Positions 45,705 to 54,793 of a DNA stretch of 64,000 bases are shown here, one piece after another. This DNA is from JAUIAS01 sp030425395 (GTDB taxonomy: Bacteria; Pseudomonadota; Alphaproteobacteria; Rhodobacterales; Rhodobacteraceae). The notes beneath the pieces are model-generated. The model searched no databases. It was not told the origin of the DNA and saw only the letters and a list, made by a program, of their open reading frames with translations. The stretch lies in assembly GCA_043553855.1 (NCBI GenBank), contig CP121336.1, positions 2,666,001 to 2,730,000 on the forward strand, read 5' to 3'. Position 1 is the first letter of the stretch. The number at the start of each line of letters is the position of its first letter. Made by a program: the position numbers and the translations under genes.

Positions 45705-46277
45705 ATGGCACTTGATACCGATACCCCCGATCCCGCCGCGAAACCCCGCCGCAAGGGCGCAAGCGAAGACGCGCGCGTGGTTCTGACCCTTGATCCCGGT
45801 GTGCGCAAATACCTGCAGTTTCAGGCGCGCGGGGCCAAGATGGATGTGAACCAGTTTGTGCTGAAGCTGATCGAAGACCACGTCTGCGATACAGCGCCCG
45901 CAGAAATGCCAATGGCACAGCGGATCCGCGCCCGCAGGCAGGTCATCGCGCATGTTGTGGAAACCGCGCGCCGCATCGACGGCGAAGGGGGCTTTGACCC
46001 GCACTTTGTTCTCAGCGTGATGAAGGCGGCGTCCCAGAGCGCCGAATTCCGCGCCCAGCACGATACCGCCATCGGGGTCGGCAGCCAGCGCGCCGCCAAG
46101 GTCGAACGCAACCGCGCCGCGCTGAACCAGCAACTTGGCCGGTTGATCAAATCGGCGGTGCGCGCCCGGAGCCTGCGCAATGCCGCAGGGCGCATCACCC
46201 GCGCCCAGGTCGACGGCGAGATGATCTCAAGCTACACCCTGCTTGAAAAACCCCCGGCCAAGCCCGAGGCCGAATAA
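45705..46277 (+). CDS. Ribbon-helix-helix-like protein, possible regulator
   Basis: A 190-residue, basic protein. Residues ~23-65 read as a beta strand (ARVVLTLDPG) followed by two helices (VRKYLQFQARGAKM; DVNQFVLKLIEDHV), the order of a ribbon-helix-helix DNA-binding fold. The rest is mainly helical and charged (AQRIRARRQVIAHVVETARR; RAALNQQLGRLIKSAVRARS). I do not recognise a named family. The two palindromes upstream are candidate sites for autoregulation and for control of divergent metY. The ATG at 45705 follows GTGAGG. Confidence 0.55.
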   Translation: MALDTDTPDPAAKPRRKGASEDARVVLTLDPGVRKYLQFQARGAKMDVNQFVLKLIEDHVCDTAPAEMPMAQRIRARRQVIAHVVETARRIDGEGGFDPHFVLSVMKAASQSAEFRAQHDTAIGVGSQRAAKVERNRAALNQQLGRLIKSAVRARSLRNAAGRITRAQVDGEMISSYTLLEKPPAKPEAE

Positions 46278-46312
46278 GCATTCGGGTGGGCGTCCCATTC
46301 GCCCGCCCGGCT

Positions 46313-47320
46313 CTAGCGCATCCAGAAGCCGTTTCGCTTGATCGTGTTGCGAATGGCCTGCTCCTTGCGGGGCAGGTTGTCCTGATCGAACAGCGCGCGC
46401 ACCTTGTGACCGCGCCCCTGATAGACCATGCGCTTGATCGGATCATGCCCCTTGAGAACCCGCTTGATCCGGTTCGGTGCCGTCACCGTTTCCAGAACCT
46501 CGACAACCGCGTCGCTCTCGCGGGCATACAGCATCGGAAGCAGCCTGTAGTGACAGGTCGTTGACCCGTCGAGATACCCCGCCGGCAGCGCATCGCGCCC
46601 GCCACCCAGCGCGTGAATGACCAATGGCAAAGCCACCTGATCCAGCCAGGGATCAAGCGGCTGACAGACCAGTTCAGGCGGCGGCGCGTCGCGGATGGTG
46701 CGGGCAAACCGTTCGAACAGACTGCCGAATTCGCGCGGGCACCGATAATAGAAGTAACCGGCGTTGAAATACAGGTATCGCCGCCAGTATTCATCCGGCT
46801 GCGACAGGTCCAGAGAGCTTTCGAAATCCAGATCGAACATATCGTAAAGCGATTTCCACGTCTGGGTGTATCCCGGCCCGTAAAGCTCAAGCACGGGCCA
46901 GGTGGCCTCGCGCCGCAGCGATGCCGAAGGCCGGTCGAAGTCAAACGGCACATCACCCAGTTCATCCAGAACCAGCGTATCGCTGTCAAAAAACACAAAT
47001 GGTTCGCCTTCGGGCAACAGGCGCAGCGCCTCGATCTTGTTGCCATGGCGATAGCTGCGTCCGAAGATGGTGTTCTCAAAGGGGAGTATTTCCGCCCCCA
47101 GATCCTCCAACGCGGCCACGAGATCGGGTTGTTCCAGCGTCGGCGCGTCCGGCCACAGCGGTGACGGTGCTGGCGTGGCGATGATCAGACGTCCGTCAAA
47201 CCCCGGGCTCTCGGCCCGCAGCGAGGCGGCAAAAAGCAGCGCCTCAAACCCAAGCCGCCCGGATTGCCCGACCAGAAGAATGTTGAACCGTTGCCCGGTT
47301 TCCGTGCTGTTTTGTGCCAT
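46313..47320 (-). CDS. Glycosyltransferase-like protein (GT-A type)
   Basis: A 335-residue protein. A Rossmann-like N-terminus (FNILLVGQSGRLGFEALLFAAS cut at about residues 12-30) is followed by VFFDSDTLVLDELGDVPFDF, where DSD is the metal-binding DxD motif of GT-A transferases. Later WLDQVALPLVIHALGGG and HYRLLPMLYA resemble GT8/GT-A active-site surroundings. Donor and acceptor are unknown. The ATG at 47320 is used; a longer frame upstream runs through repeat DNA. It is convergent with the RHH-like gene. Confidence 0.6.
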   Translation of the reverse strand: MAQNSTETGQRFNILLVGQSGRLGFEALLFAASLRAESPGFDGRLIIATPAPSPLWPDAPTLEQPDLVAALEDLGAEILPFENTIFGRSYRHGNKIEALRLLPEGEPFVFFDSDTLVLDELGDVPFDFDRPSASLRREATWPVLELYGPGYTQTWKSLYDMFDLDFESSLDLSQPDEYWRRYLYFNAGYFYYRCPREFGSLFERFARTIRDAPPPELVCQPLDPWLDQVALPLVIHALGGGRDALPAGYLDGSTTCHYRLLPMLYARESDAVVEVLETVTAPNRIKRVLKGHDPIKRMVYQGRGHKVRALFDQDNLPRKEQAIRNTIKRNGFWMR

Positions 47321-47420
47321 GTTCGCCTGCCTTCCGACGCGCCAACTATACACGCTGCGCGCGCATGTCCAAGCCCGCCCCGCGCATGTTCCCGCTCCTT
47401 TTCGCCAAGTTGCGGGCGGC

Positions 47421-47481
47421 CCTTCTTCTGGCGAAAAATACTCCGGGGGGTGGCCCGGAGGGCCGGGGGGCAGCGCCCCCC
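47421..47481 (-). repeat. Dispersed GC-rich palindromic repeat, reverse copy
   Basis: Read on the minus strand: a GGGGGGCGCTGCCCCCC palindrome and a CCCTCCGGGCC arm are followed by CCCCCCGGAGTATTTTTCGCC and AGAAGAAGGG. It occupies the gap between metG and the glycosyltransferase-like gene. Confidence 0.68.
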
Positions 47482-47572
47482 GAAAACGGGGGCCGCTGGC
47501 GCAACTGTCGGGTTCCGGCGTCGCCATCCCGGCAGGATCACGCGGAAAGCAAGGTTTCCGCGACGCGGCCTG

Positions 47573-49285
47573 TCAGTCGCGTGTGCCCGCGAACCGCTCT
47601 TGCCAGTCTTCGCGCTGGTCGTCGGTGATCTTGGCGAACAGGACCTCGGGCACCGTGAACACGTGGGTTGCGGGCAATTCGGTCAGATAGGTGGCTACAT
47701 CACCGGGCCACGCGGCATCCTCGCAGCCCATCGCCCGCAACATCGTGGCGCTGGCGTCTGGGATGAACGGGGCTGACAGAACCGCATAGAGCCGGATCAG
47801 GTTCAGGCCCATCCGAACCTGAGCGGCCGCGGTTTCGGGGTCTTGCTTGAAGGTGGACCACGGCGCGGCGGATTGCAGGTATTCGTTGCCCGCCACCCAG
47901 ATCGCGCGCAGCGCGGCGGCGGATTTGCGAACCTCCATTGCCTCCATATGCGCTTCATAGGCCCGCACCTGACGTTCCAGATCCGCCAGAAGCGCCGCTT
48001 CGCGGTCGCCCCATGCGCCGCCCTCGGGAACGGCTTCGCCAAATTTCGACCGGCAGAACTTGGTAATCCGGCTGACGAAATTGCCCAGAACGTCGGCCAG
48101 ATCCTTGTTGACCGACTGTTGGAAGTTTTCCCATGTGAATTCACTGTCCGAGCTTTCGGGCGCGTGGCTCAGGAGCCACCAGCGCCAGTAATCGGCGGGC
48201 AGGATCTCAAGCGCCTGATCCATGAACACGCCGCGTCCGCGCGATGTGCTGAACTGGCCGCCGTCGTAATTCAGATAGTTGAACGACTTGATGTAATCGA
48301 CCAGTTTCCACGGTTCCTTGGAACCCAGAATTGTGGCTGGAAAGCTGAGCGTGTGGAAAGGCACGTTGTCCTTGCCCATGAACTGGGTATAGCGCACATC
48401 GTCCGCGCCCTTGTCGGTGAGCCACCAGCGTTCCCAATCGGTGCCTTTGCCCGCATCGACCCATTCCTGCGCGGATGCGATGTATTCGATGGGCGCATCG
48501 AACCAGACATAGAACACCTTGCCCTCCATGCCCGGCCAATCCGCGTCGCCCCGGCGCACCGGGATGCCCCAGTCCAGATCGCGGGTGATGCCCCGGTCCT
48601 GCAACCCGTCGCCATCGGTCAGCCATTTCTTGGCGATCGAGGTGGTCAGGATCGGCCAGCCTTGGCGTGTGTCGATCCAGCGTTCCAGTTCATCCTTCAT
48701 CTGTGACTGGCACAGATACAGATGCTTGGTTTTGCGCTCTTCGAGATCCTTTGAACCGGAAATCGTCGAATAGGGTTCGATCAGGTCGGTTGGGTCCAGT
48801 TGCTTGGTGCAATTGTCGCACTGGTCGCCACGCGCCGAGTCGTAGCCGCAATTGGGGCAGGTGCCTTCGATATAGCGGTCCGGCAGGAAGCGGCCATCCG
48901 CCTTGGAATAGACCTGTGTTTCGGTCACTTCGCGGATCAGCCCCCTGTCGGCCAGAACCCCGGCAAAGTGCTGGGTCAACCGGTGGTTCTGGGTGCTGGA
49001 GGACCGGCCGAAATGATCGAAAGACAGACGGAAACCATCGGCGATGCGCGCCTGCACCTCGTGCATTTCGGCGCAATATTCGGCCACAGGCTTGCCCGCC
49101 TTGGCCGCGGCGAGTTCGGCGGGGGTGCCATGTTCGTCGGTGGCACACAGAAACAGCACTTCATTGCCGCGTCCGCGCTGGTAGCGGGCATAAAGATCGG
49201 CCGGAAGCTGGGATCCCACAAGGTTGCCCAAGTGCTTGATGCCATTGATATAGGGGATCGCGGAGGTGATGAGATGACGGGTCAT
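47573..49285 (-). CDS. metG: Methionyl-tRNA synthetase
   Basis: A 570-residue class I synthetase. The HIGH-like motif is YINGIKHLGNLVG; zinc cysteines lie in CPNCGYDSARGDQCDNC; the KMSKS position reads FSTSRGRGV, a variant seen in this MetG subgroup. The anticodon-binding domain ends with DLADVLGNFVSRITKF and beyond. No C-terminal tRNA-binding (EMAP) domain is present, so it is of the short type. The ATG at 49285 begins MTRHLITSAIPY, the usual start; the frame extends upstream without family similarity. Confidence 0.96.
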   Translation of the reverse strand: MTRHLITSAIPYINGIKHLGNLVGSQLPADLYARYQRGRGNEVLFLCATDEHGTPAELAAAKAGKPVAEYCAEMHEVQARIADGFRLSFDHFGRSSSTQNHRLTQHFAGVLADRGLIREVTETQVYSKADGRFLPDRYIEGTCPNCGYDSARGDQCDNCTKQLDPTDLIEPYSTISGSKDLEERKTKHLYLCQSQMKDELERWIDTRQGWPILTTSIAKKWLTDGDGLQDRGITRDLDWGIPVRRGDADWPGMEGKVFYVWFDAPIEYIASAQEWVDAGKGTDWERWWLTDKGADDVRYTQFMGKDNVPFHTLSFPATILGSKEPWKLVDYIKSFNYLNYDGGQFSTSRGRGVFMDQALEILPADYWRWWLLSHAPESSDSEFTWENFQQSVNKDLADVLGNFVSRITKFCRSKFGEAVPEGGAWGDREAALLADLERQVRAYEAHMEAMEVRKSAAALRAIWVAGNEYLQSAAPWSTFKQDPETAAAQVRMGLNLIRLYAVLSAPFIPDASATMLRAMGCEDAAWPGDVATYLTELPATHVFTVPEVLFAKITDDQREDWQERFAGTRD

Positions 49286-49400
49286 GCTGCGCTGGGCCTG
49301 TTCTTGGGGTCTGGTCGTGTCGGCGAAGCTGGATGCCGATGCTGGAAACTGCGCGGTGTTTAGCCCATCGCCCCGCCCATTGCCAGCGCTTCGGGCAGGC

Positions 49401-50624
49401 TCAGTCCCGATCCCGCTGACGTCCCAGCAAACGCCCGATTTGGAAAGAGGTGCGCGGGGCCCAGATATAATTTGTGCGGGTGTTGGGGGTGGGGCGCGCC
49501 CGCATTCGTGCCACGCCGAACACAACCAGCGCGACATGCCCTGCGGCGATCATCACGAACAGGGCGGGCGGGCCATAGCTGGCGATCAGGGTGGATGCCA
49601 GATAAGGCGCGGCAATCGCGCCCAGTGCAAAGAAGAACATCAGCGCCGCTGACAGTTCGACCCGCTCGTGGGGTTCGGCAAAATCATGGGCGTGGGCGGA
49701 TGCCACCGAATAGATCGGAAACGTGGTCAGGCCGAACAGACCGGCGGTCAGCATGATGCCCACCGTCCCGGTGTTCTGCGCGCCCACGGTGATGGCCGAA
49801 CTGGCAATGGCCGCGACTGACAGCCAGATCAGCACCCAGCGCCGGTCATACTTGTCCGCCAGCCATCCCGCAGGATACTGCGCCAGCGCGCCGCCCAGAA
49901 CAAAAGACGCCAGAAACCAGGCGATCTGACCGGTGGCAAGACCGACCTCTTGTCCGTAAACAGGGCCGACCATCCGAAAGGACGCCCCCGAAAGCGCGGC
50001 AACCACCACACCCGCCGCCGCCAGAGGGGACCGCGACACTGCAAGCATCGGCCGCAGGCGCGGGGCTGCGGGTGTTTCGGGCTGGCTCACGCGGGTCAAG
50101 GTCAACGGCAGCAAGGCGGCACAACACAGGATGGCCAGCAGGTTATAGGATACATAGCTGGCCGGTGGCAAAATCCCGATGACCAACTGCGCGGCCAGCG
50201 AGCCTGACATGTCCACCACCCGGTATACGCCCATGGTCCGGCCCCGGGTCTCATTGGTGACTTTGGATTGCAACCATGCCTCGATCACCGTGTAGCAGCC
50301 CGCCACGCACAGCCCCGACGCGACCCGCATCGCGGCCCAGGCATAGGGATCAAGGATCAGCATATGGGCCAGCAACCCGATCGCGCCGGTTGCGGTGAAG
50401 GCGGCAAAGGCCCGCGAATGCCCCACCGTCCCCATGAGGCGCGGCGCCCACCAACAGCCTATGAAAAAGCCCAGAAAATGCGCCGAGCCCAACAGGCCGA
50501 TCTGTTCGGTATCAAATCCCAGTTGCAATCCCGACAAGGCGTCAAGCGGCCCCACACCGCCAGTCGACAACTGCAGCAGAAGTACGGACAGAAAAAGAGC
50601 GGCAAAAGAAACGAGCATGCGCAT
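49401..50624 (-). CDS. MFS transporter, YcaD-like
   Basis: A 407-residue major facilitator with twelve hydrophobic segments. Loop 2-3 contains GHSRAFAAF and loop 8-9 DKYDRRWVL, the usual MFS arginine/aspartate signature. It resembles YcaD-type transporters (no substrate known). It is upstream of metG on the same strand with 115 bp between them, and downstream of the imuA-like gene. Confidence 0.85.
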   Translation of the reverse strand: MRMLVSFAALFLSVLLLQLSTGGVGPLDALSGLQLGFDTEQIGLLGSAHFLGFFIGCWWAPRLMGTVGHSRAFAAFTATGAIGLLAHMLILDPYAWAAMRVASGLCVAGCYTVIEAWLQSKVTNETRGRTMGVYRVVDMSGSLAAQLVIGILPPASYVSYNLLAILCCAALLPLTLTRVSQPETPAAPRLRPMLAVSRSPLAAAGVVVAALSGASFRMVGPVYGQEVGLATGQIAWFLASFVLGGALAQYPAGWLADKYDRRWVLIWLSVAAIASSAITVGAQNTGTVGIMLTAGLFGLTTFPIYSVASAHAHDFAEPHERVELSAALMFFFALGAIAAPYLASTLIASYGPPALFVMIAAGHVALVVFGVARMRARPTPNTRTNYIWAPRTSFQIGRLLGRQRDRD

Positions 50625-50700
50625 GATGGCCCGAGACTGCCCCGCACCCGGAAGAATGGCAAACCCGAAGCCGACAGTTCGGGTCGTTTTTCGCCCGCCC

Positions 50701-50757
50701 TCTTTTTTCCCGGCGGAAAGACATTTTCAGGGGGCGGAGCCGGGGGCCGGGGCAGAG
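50701..50757 (-). repeat. Dispersed GC-rich repeat overlapping the 3' end of the imuA-like gene
   Basis: Read on the minus strand: GGCTCTGCCCC / GGCCCCCGGCTC arms, then CCCCCTGAAAATGTCTTTCCGCC and GGGAAAAAAGAG. It is diverged from other copies (AAAATGT in place of TATTT). The last ten codons of the imuA-like ORF (SAPAPGSAP and stop) lie inside it. Confidence 0.5.
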
Positions 50758-51347
50758 CCGGGCACAACAACAGGCGCGCCGCGGGGCCGGGTCTGGGCGA
50801 TGTCCCAGACGCGGGGGGGCTCGGTGCGTGCGCGGCGCCGGTCCAGACGCCAAAGCTGCCGACCGGGGGCATGAACCGGTGCGAAATGCCAGCGGTTTTC
50901 GACACCGGGCGCACCGCCGTCGCCGGGACACAGCAGCAGGCCCAGCGGTGCCGCGGCGGGTTCCGGTGTTCCGGCAGCAAGATGCAGCCGCCGGACGGGG
51001 GTGAGGGCGGGAGGCGCCCCAAGATCGGCCACCACCAGCGGTGCGCAACCGCAACGCAGCACCTCTTCCATGGTCCACAGGATGTCCTGGGGGCGGTCGG
51101 GGCTGATGCACAGCAGACGCGCAGGGTCGATGAACCGGTGCAGTCCGTCGGGATTGAGGCGCTCAGTCTGCCATGCGGCATGAATCCAGATCACCGGACC
51201 TTGGGTCTGCCCCGCGATCCATAACGCAAGGCTGCGGCGTGCAGGACCACAGATTTCGTGCACGCGCCCCCGCGCCAGCGCGGCCTGTGGCAAAAACGGC
51301 AGCGTCGCGCGATCGGGCGTGCATGGGAGCAAAGACAGATTCGGCAT
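50727..51347 (-). CDS. imuA: ImuA-like RecA-fold protein, SOS-boxed, without imuB/dnaE2
   Basis: A 206-residue protein resembling ImuA/SulA-like RecA-fold members: GRVHEICGPARRSLALWIA in place of a Walker A region, AAWQTERLNPDGLHRFIDPARLLC cut into GLHRFIDPARLL, CAPLVVADLG as Walker B-like, and WRLDRRRARTEPPRVW near the C-terminus. In its usual context ImuA helps the ImuB/DnaE2 mutasome. The ATG at 51347 is chosen because a perfect LexA box lies just upstream; the longer frame would put the box inside the gene. Downstream is an MFS gene, so imuB and dnaE2 are not present here. The last residues are encoded by a repeat element. Confidence 0.7.
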   Translation of the reverse strand: MPNLSLLPCTPDRATLPFLPQAALARGRVHEICGPARRSLALWIAGQTQGPVIWIHAAWQTERLNPDGLHRFIDPARLLCISPDRPQDILWTMEEVLRCGCAPLVVADLGAPPALTPVRRLHLAAGTPEPAAAPLGLLLCPGDGGAPGVENRWHFAPVHAPGRQLWRLDRRRARTEPPRVWDIAQTRPRGAPVVVPGSAPAPGSAP

Positions 51348-51364
51348 GGGGGTGACGGTATAAT

Positions 51365-51379
51365 GTTCTTTATTTGTTC
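51365..51379 (-). promoter_or_regulatory. LexA (SOS) box upstream of the imuA-like gene
   Basis: GTTC-N7-GTTC (TTTTATT spacer on the plus strand), read on the minus strand as GAAC-N7-GAAC. This is a perfect match to the alphaproteobacterial LexA operator. It ends 18 bp upstream of the imuA-like ATG, where it would block transcription until DNA damage. Confidence 0.85.
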
Positions 51380-51539
51380 TCAATGGCGGTTGATCGAAAT
51401 CCAACGGTGGTCACCGGACTGCCTGTATCTGTGCCTGTGCCTTTGAGCTGCCCGGCCTCTGGTTTGCCTGATGTCTGATCTGATTGAGCGCCTTCGGCGC
51501 ACGCGGATTGTTTTGCGTCGCGCTGCGCGCGCCGCGGTG

Positions 51540-51578
51540 CCGCCTCCGGCGGGAGTATTTCAGGCCGGAAGAAGGGAG
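51540..51578 (+). repeat. Dispersed GC-rich palindromic repeat, partial copy
   Basis: CCGCCTCCGGCGGGAGTATT continues to TCAGGCC and GGAAGAAGGG. The C-rich palindrome is short (CCGCCTCCGGCGG). It lies between the LexA box region and the aldo/keto reductase start. Confidence 0.6.
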
Positions 51579-51636
51579 GGTTGTTCTTTGTGATCGCGGG
51601 GGTAGGCTTGGCAGGAAATCAGAGAAGGTGCAGATC

Positions 51637-52683
51637 ATGCAGATGAAATCATTGGGGCGCACCGGCGTGCGCGTGTCGGAATTGTGTTTGGGTTCCATGA
51701 CGTGGGGCACCCAGAACACCGAGGCCGAGGGGCATGCCCAGATCGACCGCGCCCTGGCTGCGGGGATCAATTTTGTCGACACGGCAGAGATGTATCCCGT
51801 CAACCCGGTCAGCGCAGAATTGGCCGGACGCACCGAAGAAATCATTGGCACGTGGAATGCCGCAAACCCGGCGCGCCGTGGGGATTACGTGTTGGCGACC
51901 AAGCATTCCGGTGAGGGCCAGAAGATCGTGCGGGACGGGGCTCCGATCACGGCTGAGAGTATTCCCGGTGCCATCGAGGGGTCATTGCGGCGGTTGCAGA
52001 CGGATTACATTGATCTCTACCAGTTCCACTGGCCGAACCGGGGCAGTTACATGTTCCGCAAGAATTGGTCCTATGCGCCGTCTGATGTGGATCGTGAGGC
52101 GGTCATTGACAATATGCGCGGCTGTCTTGAGGCGTTGGCCGCAGAGGTCAGGCGCGGCACGATCCGGCATTTCGGCCTGTCCAACGAATCCGCATGGGGC
52201 ACGGCGCAGTGGTTGCGGTTGGCCGAAGAGACAGGCGGGCCGCGCGTTGCGAGCACGCAGAACGAGTATTCCTTGCTGTGCAGGCTTTATGACACGGACA
52301 TGGCAGAGCTGAGCGCCTATGAGGATGTCGGTTTGCTGGCTTTTTCGCCGTTGGGCACGGGGTTGTTGACGGGCAAGTATCAGGATGGTGCGGTGCCTGA
52401 GGGATCGCGCAAGACGTTCAACCCTGAATTGGGCGGACGGCATGGTCCCCGGGTTTATCCGGCCGTGGCGGCCTACATGGATGTGGCGGCGCGCCATGGG
52501 GTGGATCCTGTGCATATGGCGCTTGCGTGGTGCCGCACCCGTCCGTTCATGTGCAGTGCGATTTTTGGCGCGACGACGCCTGAGCAACTGGATCGTGCGC
52601 TGGGGTCGGTGGATGTGGTTCTGGATGCGGAAATCCTGACGGAGTTGGATGCGGTACATCGGAGCCATCCGATGCCGTTCTGA
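51637..52683 (+). CDS. Aldo/keto reductase, Tas-like
   Basis: A 348-residue NADPH-dependent aldo/keto reductase. Catalytic tetrad candidates: Asp and Tyr in NFVDTAEMYPV, Lys in YVLATKHSG, and His in QFHWPNRGSY. LGSMTWGTQNTEAEGHAQ is typical of the Tas/YghZ-like subgroup. The start at 51637 is chosen for the AGAAGG 8 bp upstream; an ATG two codons later is also possible. Substrate is unknown. Confidence 0.9.
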   Translation: MQMKSLGRTGVRVSELCLGSMTWGTQNTEAEGHAQIDRALAAGINFVDTAEMYPVNPVSAELAGRTEEIIGTWNAANPARRGDYVLATKHSGEGQKIVRDGAPITAESIPGAIEGSLRRLQTDYIDLYQFHWPNRGSYMFRKNWSYAPSDVDREAVIDNMRGCLEALAAEVRRGTIRHFGLSNESAWGTAQWLRLAEETGGPRVASTQNEYSLLCRLYDTDMAELSAYEDVGLLAFSPLGTGLLTGKYQDGAVPEGSRKTFNPELGGRHGPRVYPAVAAYMDVAARHGVDPVHMALAWCRTRPFMCSAIFGATTPEQLDRALGSVDVVLDAEILTELDAVHRSHPMPF

Positions 52684-52742
52684 GCATTTTGTTGCGCGCC
52701 GTCGGGCGCGCCGGGGGGAGTGCCGGGGGGCGTGCTGCAAGA

Positions 52743-52803
52743 GGGGGCTCTGCCCCCGGCCCTGGCGGGCCTCCCCCGGGATATTTGTAGCAAGAGAAAA
52801 AGC
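52743..52803 (+). repeat. Dispersed GC-rich palindromic repeat, full copy
   Basis: GGGGGCTCTGCCCCC hairpin, then GGCCCTGGCGGGCC arm, CCCCCGGGATATTTG and GCAAGAGAAAAAG. It fills the gap between the aldo/keto reductase and the cdhR stop codon at 52808. Confidence 0.68.
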
Positions 52804-52807
52804 GGGA

Positions 52808-53779
52808 TCAGGTGCGGCTTGCGCGCAGGGCCCGGGCGGTTTGGCCGAGCGCGGATTTGAAGGCGCGTGAGAAGGTGGCCGGGGCGGAAAATCCCGTGGC
52901 AAGAGCGATGTCGGTCAGGCTCATGTCGGTTTGTTCGACCAGGCGGCGGGCTTCGGCCAGCCGCAGGGCGAGGTAATGGGCCTGTGGGGTGGTGTCCAGT
53001 TGGGAGCGAAAGCGGCTTTGCAGGGTGCGTGGGCTGAGCCCGGCGCGGCGGGCAAGCTCGGCGATGGACAGCGGGGTATCAAGGCTTTGTTCCATCAGGG
53101 CGCTGACCGCGGCGGTCAGGCGCGAGTGGCGGGTTTCTCCGCCGGAGCGGCTTTGCGGGCGGTCGGGCGGTTGCGGGCGATCGTGCAGGAAGACACCTGC
53201 CACCTTGCGGGCGAGGGCGGCACCGTGGCGGGCTTCGATCAGATGCAGCATCATGTCCACCGCCGGTAGCGCGCCGCCGCAGGTCAGACGGCCAGCGCTG
53301 ATGCGGTAGCGGTCCTGCACCACGAGGATGTCGGGGAAGGTGGCGGCGAACCTGTCGAGGTCTTCCCAATGTGTGGTGGCCGCGTGACCGTCGAGCAGGC
53401 CCGCGCGGGCCAGAATCCAAGGGCCGCCGTCCACGCCCGCCAGCGCCGCCCCCTGTGCGGCCAGCCGCCGGAGGCCCGCGCGCAATTGCGGACGGGCCTG
53501 TTCCTCGAGGCGGAAGCCTGCGACGACCAGCACGAGATCGCAGCGGGTGAGCGTTGACAGGGCCGGGCCGGACACGGCCAGACCGGAGGTCAGCAGGGCA
53601 TCGGCTCCGGTTGCGGTCACATAGGACCAGTCAAACAGTCTGCGCCCCGCAAGCCGGTTTGCCGCGCGCATCGGATCGACGGCGGCGGCAAAGCTGAGCG
53701 TGTTGCAGGCGTCGAGCACCAACACCGACACAGAAAGCGGCACCTGCGAGGGTGTCAGAATGTTATTTTCCGAATTCAT
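52808..53779 (-). CDS. cdhR: GlxA-family AraC-type regulator, probable carnitine-catabolism regulator
   Basis: A 323-residue regulator. Residues ~12-195 form a DJ-1/PfpI-like ligand-sensing domain (VLVLDACNTLSFAAAVDPMRAANRL cut to VLVLDACNTLSFAAAVDP); residues ~225-320 form the AraC double helix-turn-helix (IAELARRAGLSPRTLQSRFR; LTDIALATGFSAPATFSRAF). GlxA-type regulators such as CdhR control carnitine use in Pseudomonas. It is divergent from the carnitine genes, 81 bp from the BKACE start, which supports the assignment. The ATG at 53779 is used; TTG one codon upstream is possible. Confidence 0.85.
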   Translation of the reverse strand: MNSENNILTPSQVPLSVSVLVLDACNTLSFAAAVDPMRAANRLAGRRLFDWSYVTATGADALLTSGLAVSGPALSTLTRCDLVLVVAGFRLEEQARPQLRAGLRRLAAQGAALAGVDGGPWILARAGLLDGHAATTHWEDLDRFAATFPDILVVQDRYRISAGRLTCGGALPAVDMMLHLIEARHGAALARKVAGVFLHDRPQPPDRPQSRSGGETRHSRLTAAVSALMEQSLDTPLSIAELARRAGLSPRTLQSRFRSQLDTTPQAHYLALRLAEARRLVEQTDMSLTDIALATGFSAPATFSRAFKSALGQTARALRASRT

Positions 53780-53860
53780 CAATTCAAATGCGTATCATGC
53801 AAAGCAAAGGCCCGCCAGTGCGACCACTCTGGGCGCAACAACAGACAGAGGGAGAACGTC

Positions 53861-54775
53861 ATGCCTTTGACCATGAACCGCGAGGTTTTCATCACCTGTG
53901 CCGTCACTGGATCAGGCGGCACACAGGATCGCAGCCCGCATGTGCCGCGCAGCCCGCAGCAGATTGCCGAGAGCGCCATCGCAGCCGCCAAAGCCGGGGC
54001 GGCGGTGGTGCATTGCCATGTGCGCGATCCGGAAACCGGCGCGCCCTCGCGGGATCTGGGGTATTACCGCGAGGTTACGGACCGCATTCGCGACGCAGAG
54101 GTGGATGTGGTGTTGAACCTGACGGCCGGGATGGGCGGGGACATCATCTTTGGCGGTGTCGAGTCTCCGTTCCCGGTGGCAGAGGGCACCGACATGATCG
54201 GAGCCTCCGAGCGGGTGGCGCATATCGCCGAATGTCTGCCCGAGATCTGCACGCTGGATTGCGGAACGATGAACTTTGCCGAGGCCGATTATGTGATGAC
54301 CAACACACCCGGCATGTTGCAGGCGATGGGGCGGATGATGACCGATCTGGGCGTCAAACCCGAGATCGAGGCGTTTGACACGGGGCATCTTTGGTATGCC
54401 AAGCAATTGGTCAAGGATGGCGTGCTGGAGTCACCGGCACTGGTGCAGTTGTGCATGGGGGTGCCCTGGGGCGCGCCGGATGATCTCAATACCTTTATGG
54501 CGATGGTCAATAATGTTCCTGACGACTGGACCTTCAGCGCCTTTGGGCTGGGTCGCAACCAGATGGCTTATGTCGCAGCGTCAGTGCTGGCGGGAGGCAA
54601 TGTGCGCGTCGGGTTGGAAGATAACCTTTGGTTGGAAAAAGGGGTTCTGGCCACCAATGCACAGCTGGTCGAACGTGCGGTCACCATTATCCAGAACATG
54701 GGGGCCAAGATCATCGGCCCGCAGGCGGTGCGCGACAAGCTGGGTCTTGTCAAGCGCGCGCCCAAGTCTGTCTGA
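53861..54775 (+). CDS. cdhC: BKACE (DUF849) enzyme, probable 3-dehydrocarnitine cleavage enzyme
   Basis: A 304-residue beta-keto acid cleavage enzyme. The zinc-binding motif is HCHVRDPETG (residues ~47-56), with a later TLDCGTMNFAEADYVM and the C-terminal NLWLEKGVLATNAQLVERA region typical of the family. In carnitine degradation this enzyme transfers the betaine moiety of 3-dehydrocarnitine to CoA, giving betainyl-CoA and acetoacetate. The role is inferred from the next gene. The ATG follows GAGGGAG. Confidence 0.88.
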   Translation: MPLTMNREVFITCAVTGSGGTQDRSPHVPRSPQQIAESAIAAAKAGAAVVHCHVRDPETGAPSRDLGYYREVTDRIRDAEVDVVLNLTAGMGGDIIFGGVESPFPVAEGTDMIGASERVAHIAECLPEICTLDCGTMNFAEADYVMTNTPGMLQAMGRMMTDLGVKPEIEAFDTGHLWYAKQLVKDGVLESPALVQLCMGVPWGAPDDLNTFMAMVNNVPDDWTFSAFGLGRNQMAYVAASVLAGGNVRVGLEDNLWLEKGVLATNAQLVERAVTIIQNMGAKIIGPQAVRDKLGLVKRAPKSV

Positions 54776-54793
54776 AGGGTAGGAAGCCACGCA

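Noticed and set aside
49286..49537. N-terminal extension of metG to an upstream start
   Set aside because: The added residues have no similarity to MetG, and the ATG at 49285 gives the conserved N-terminus.
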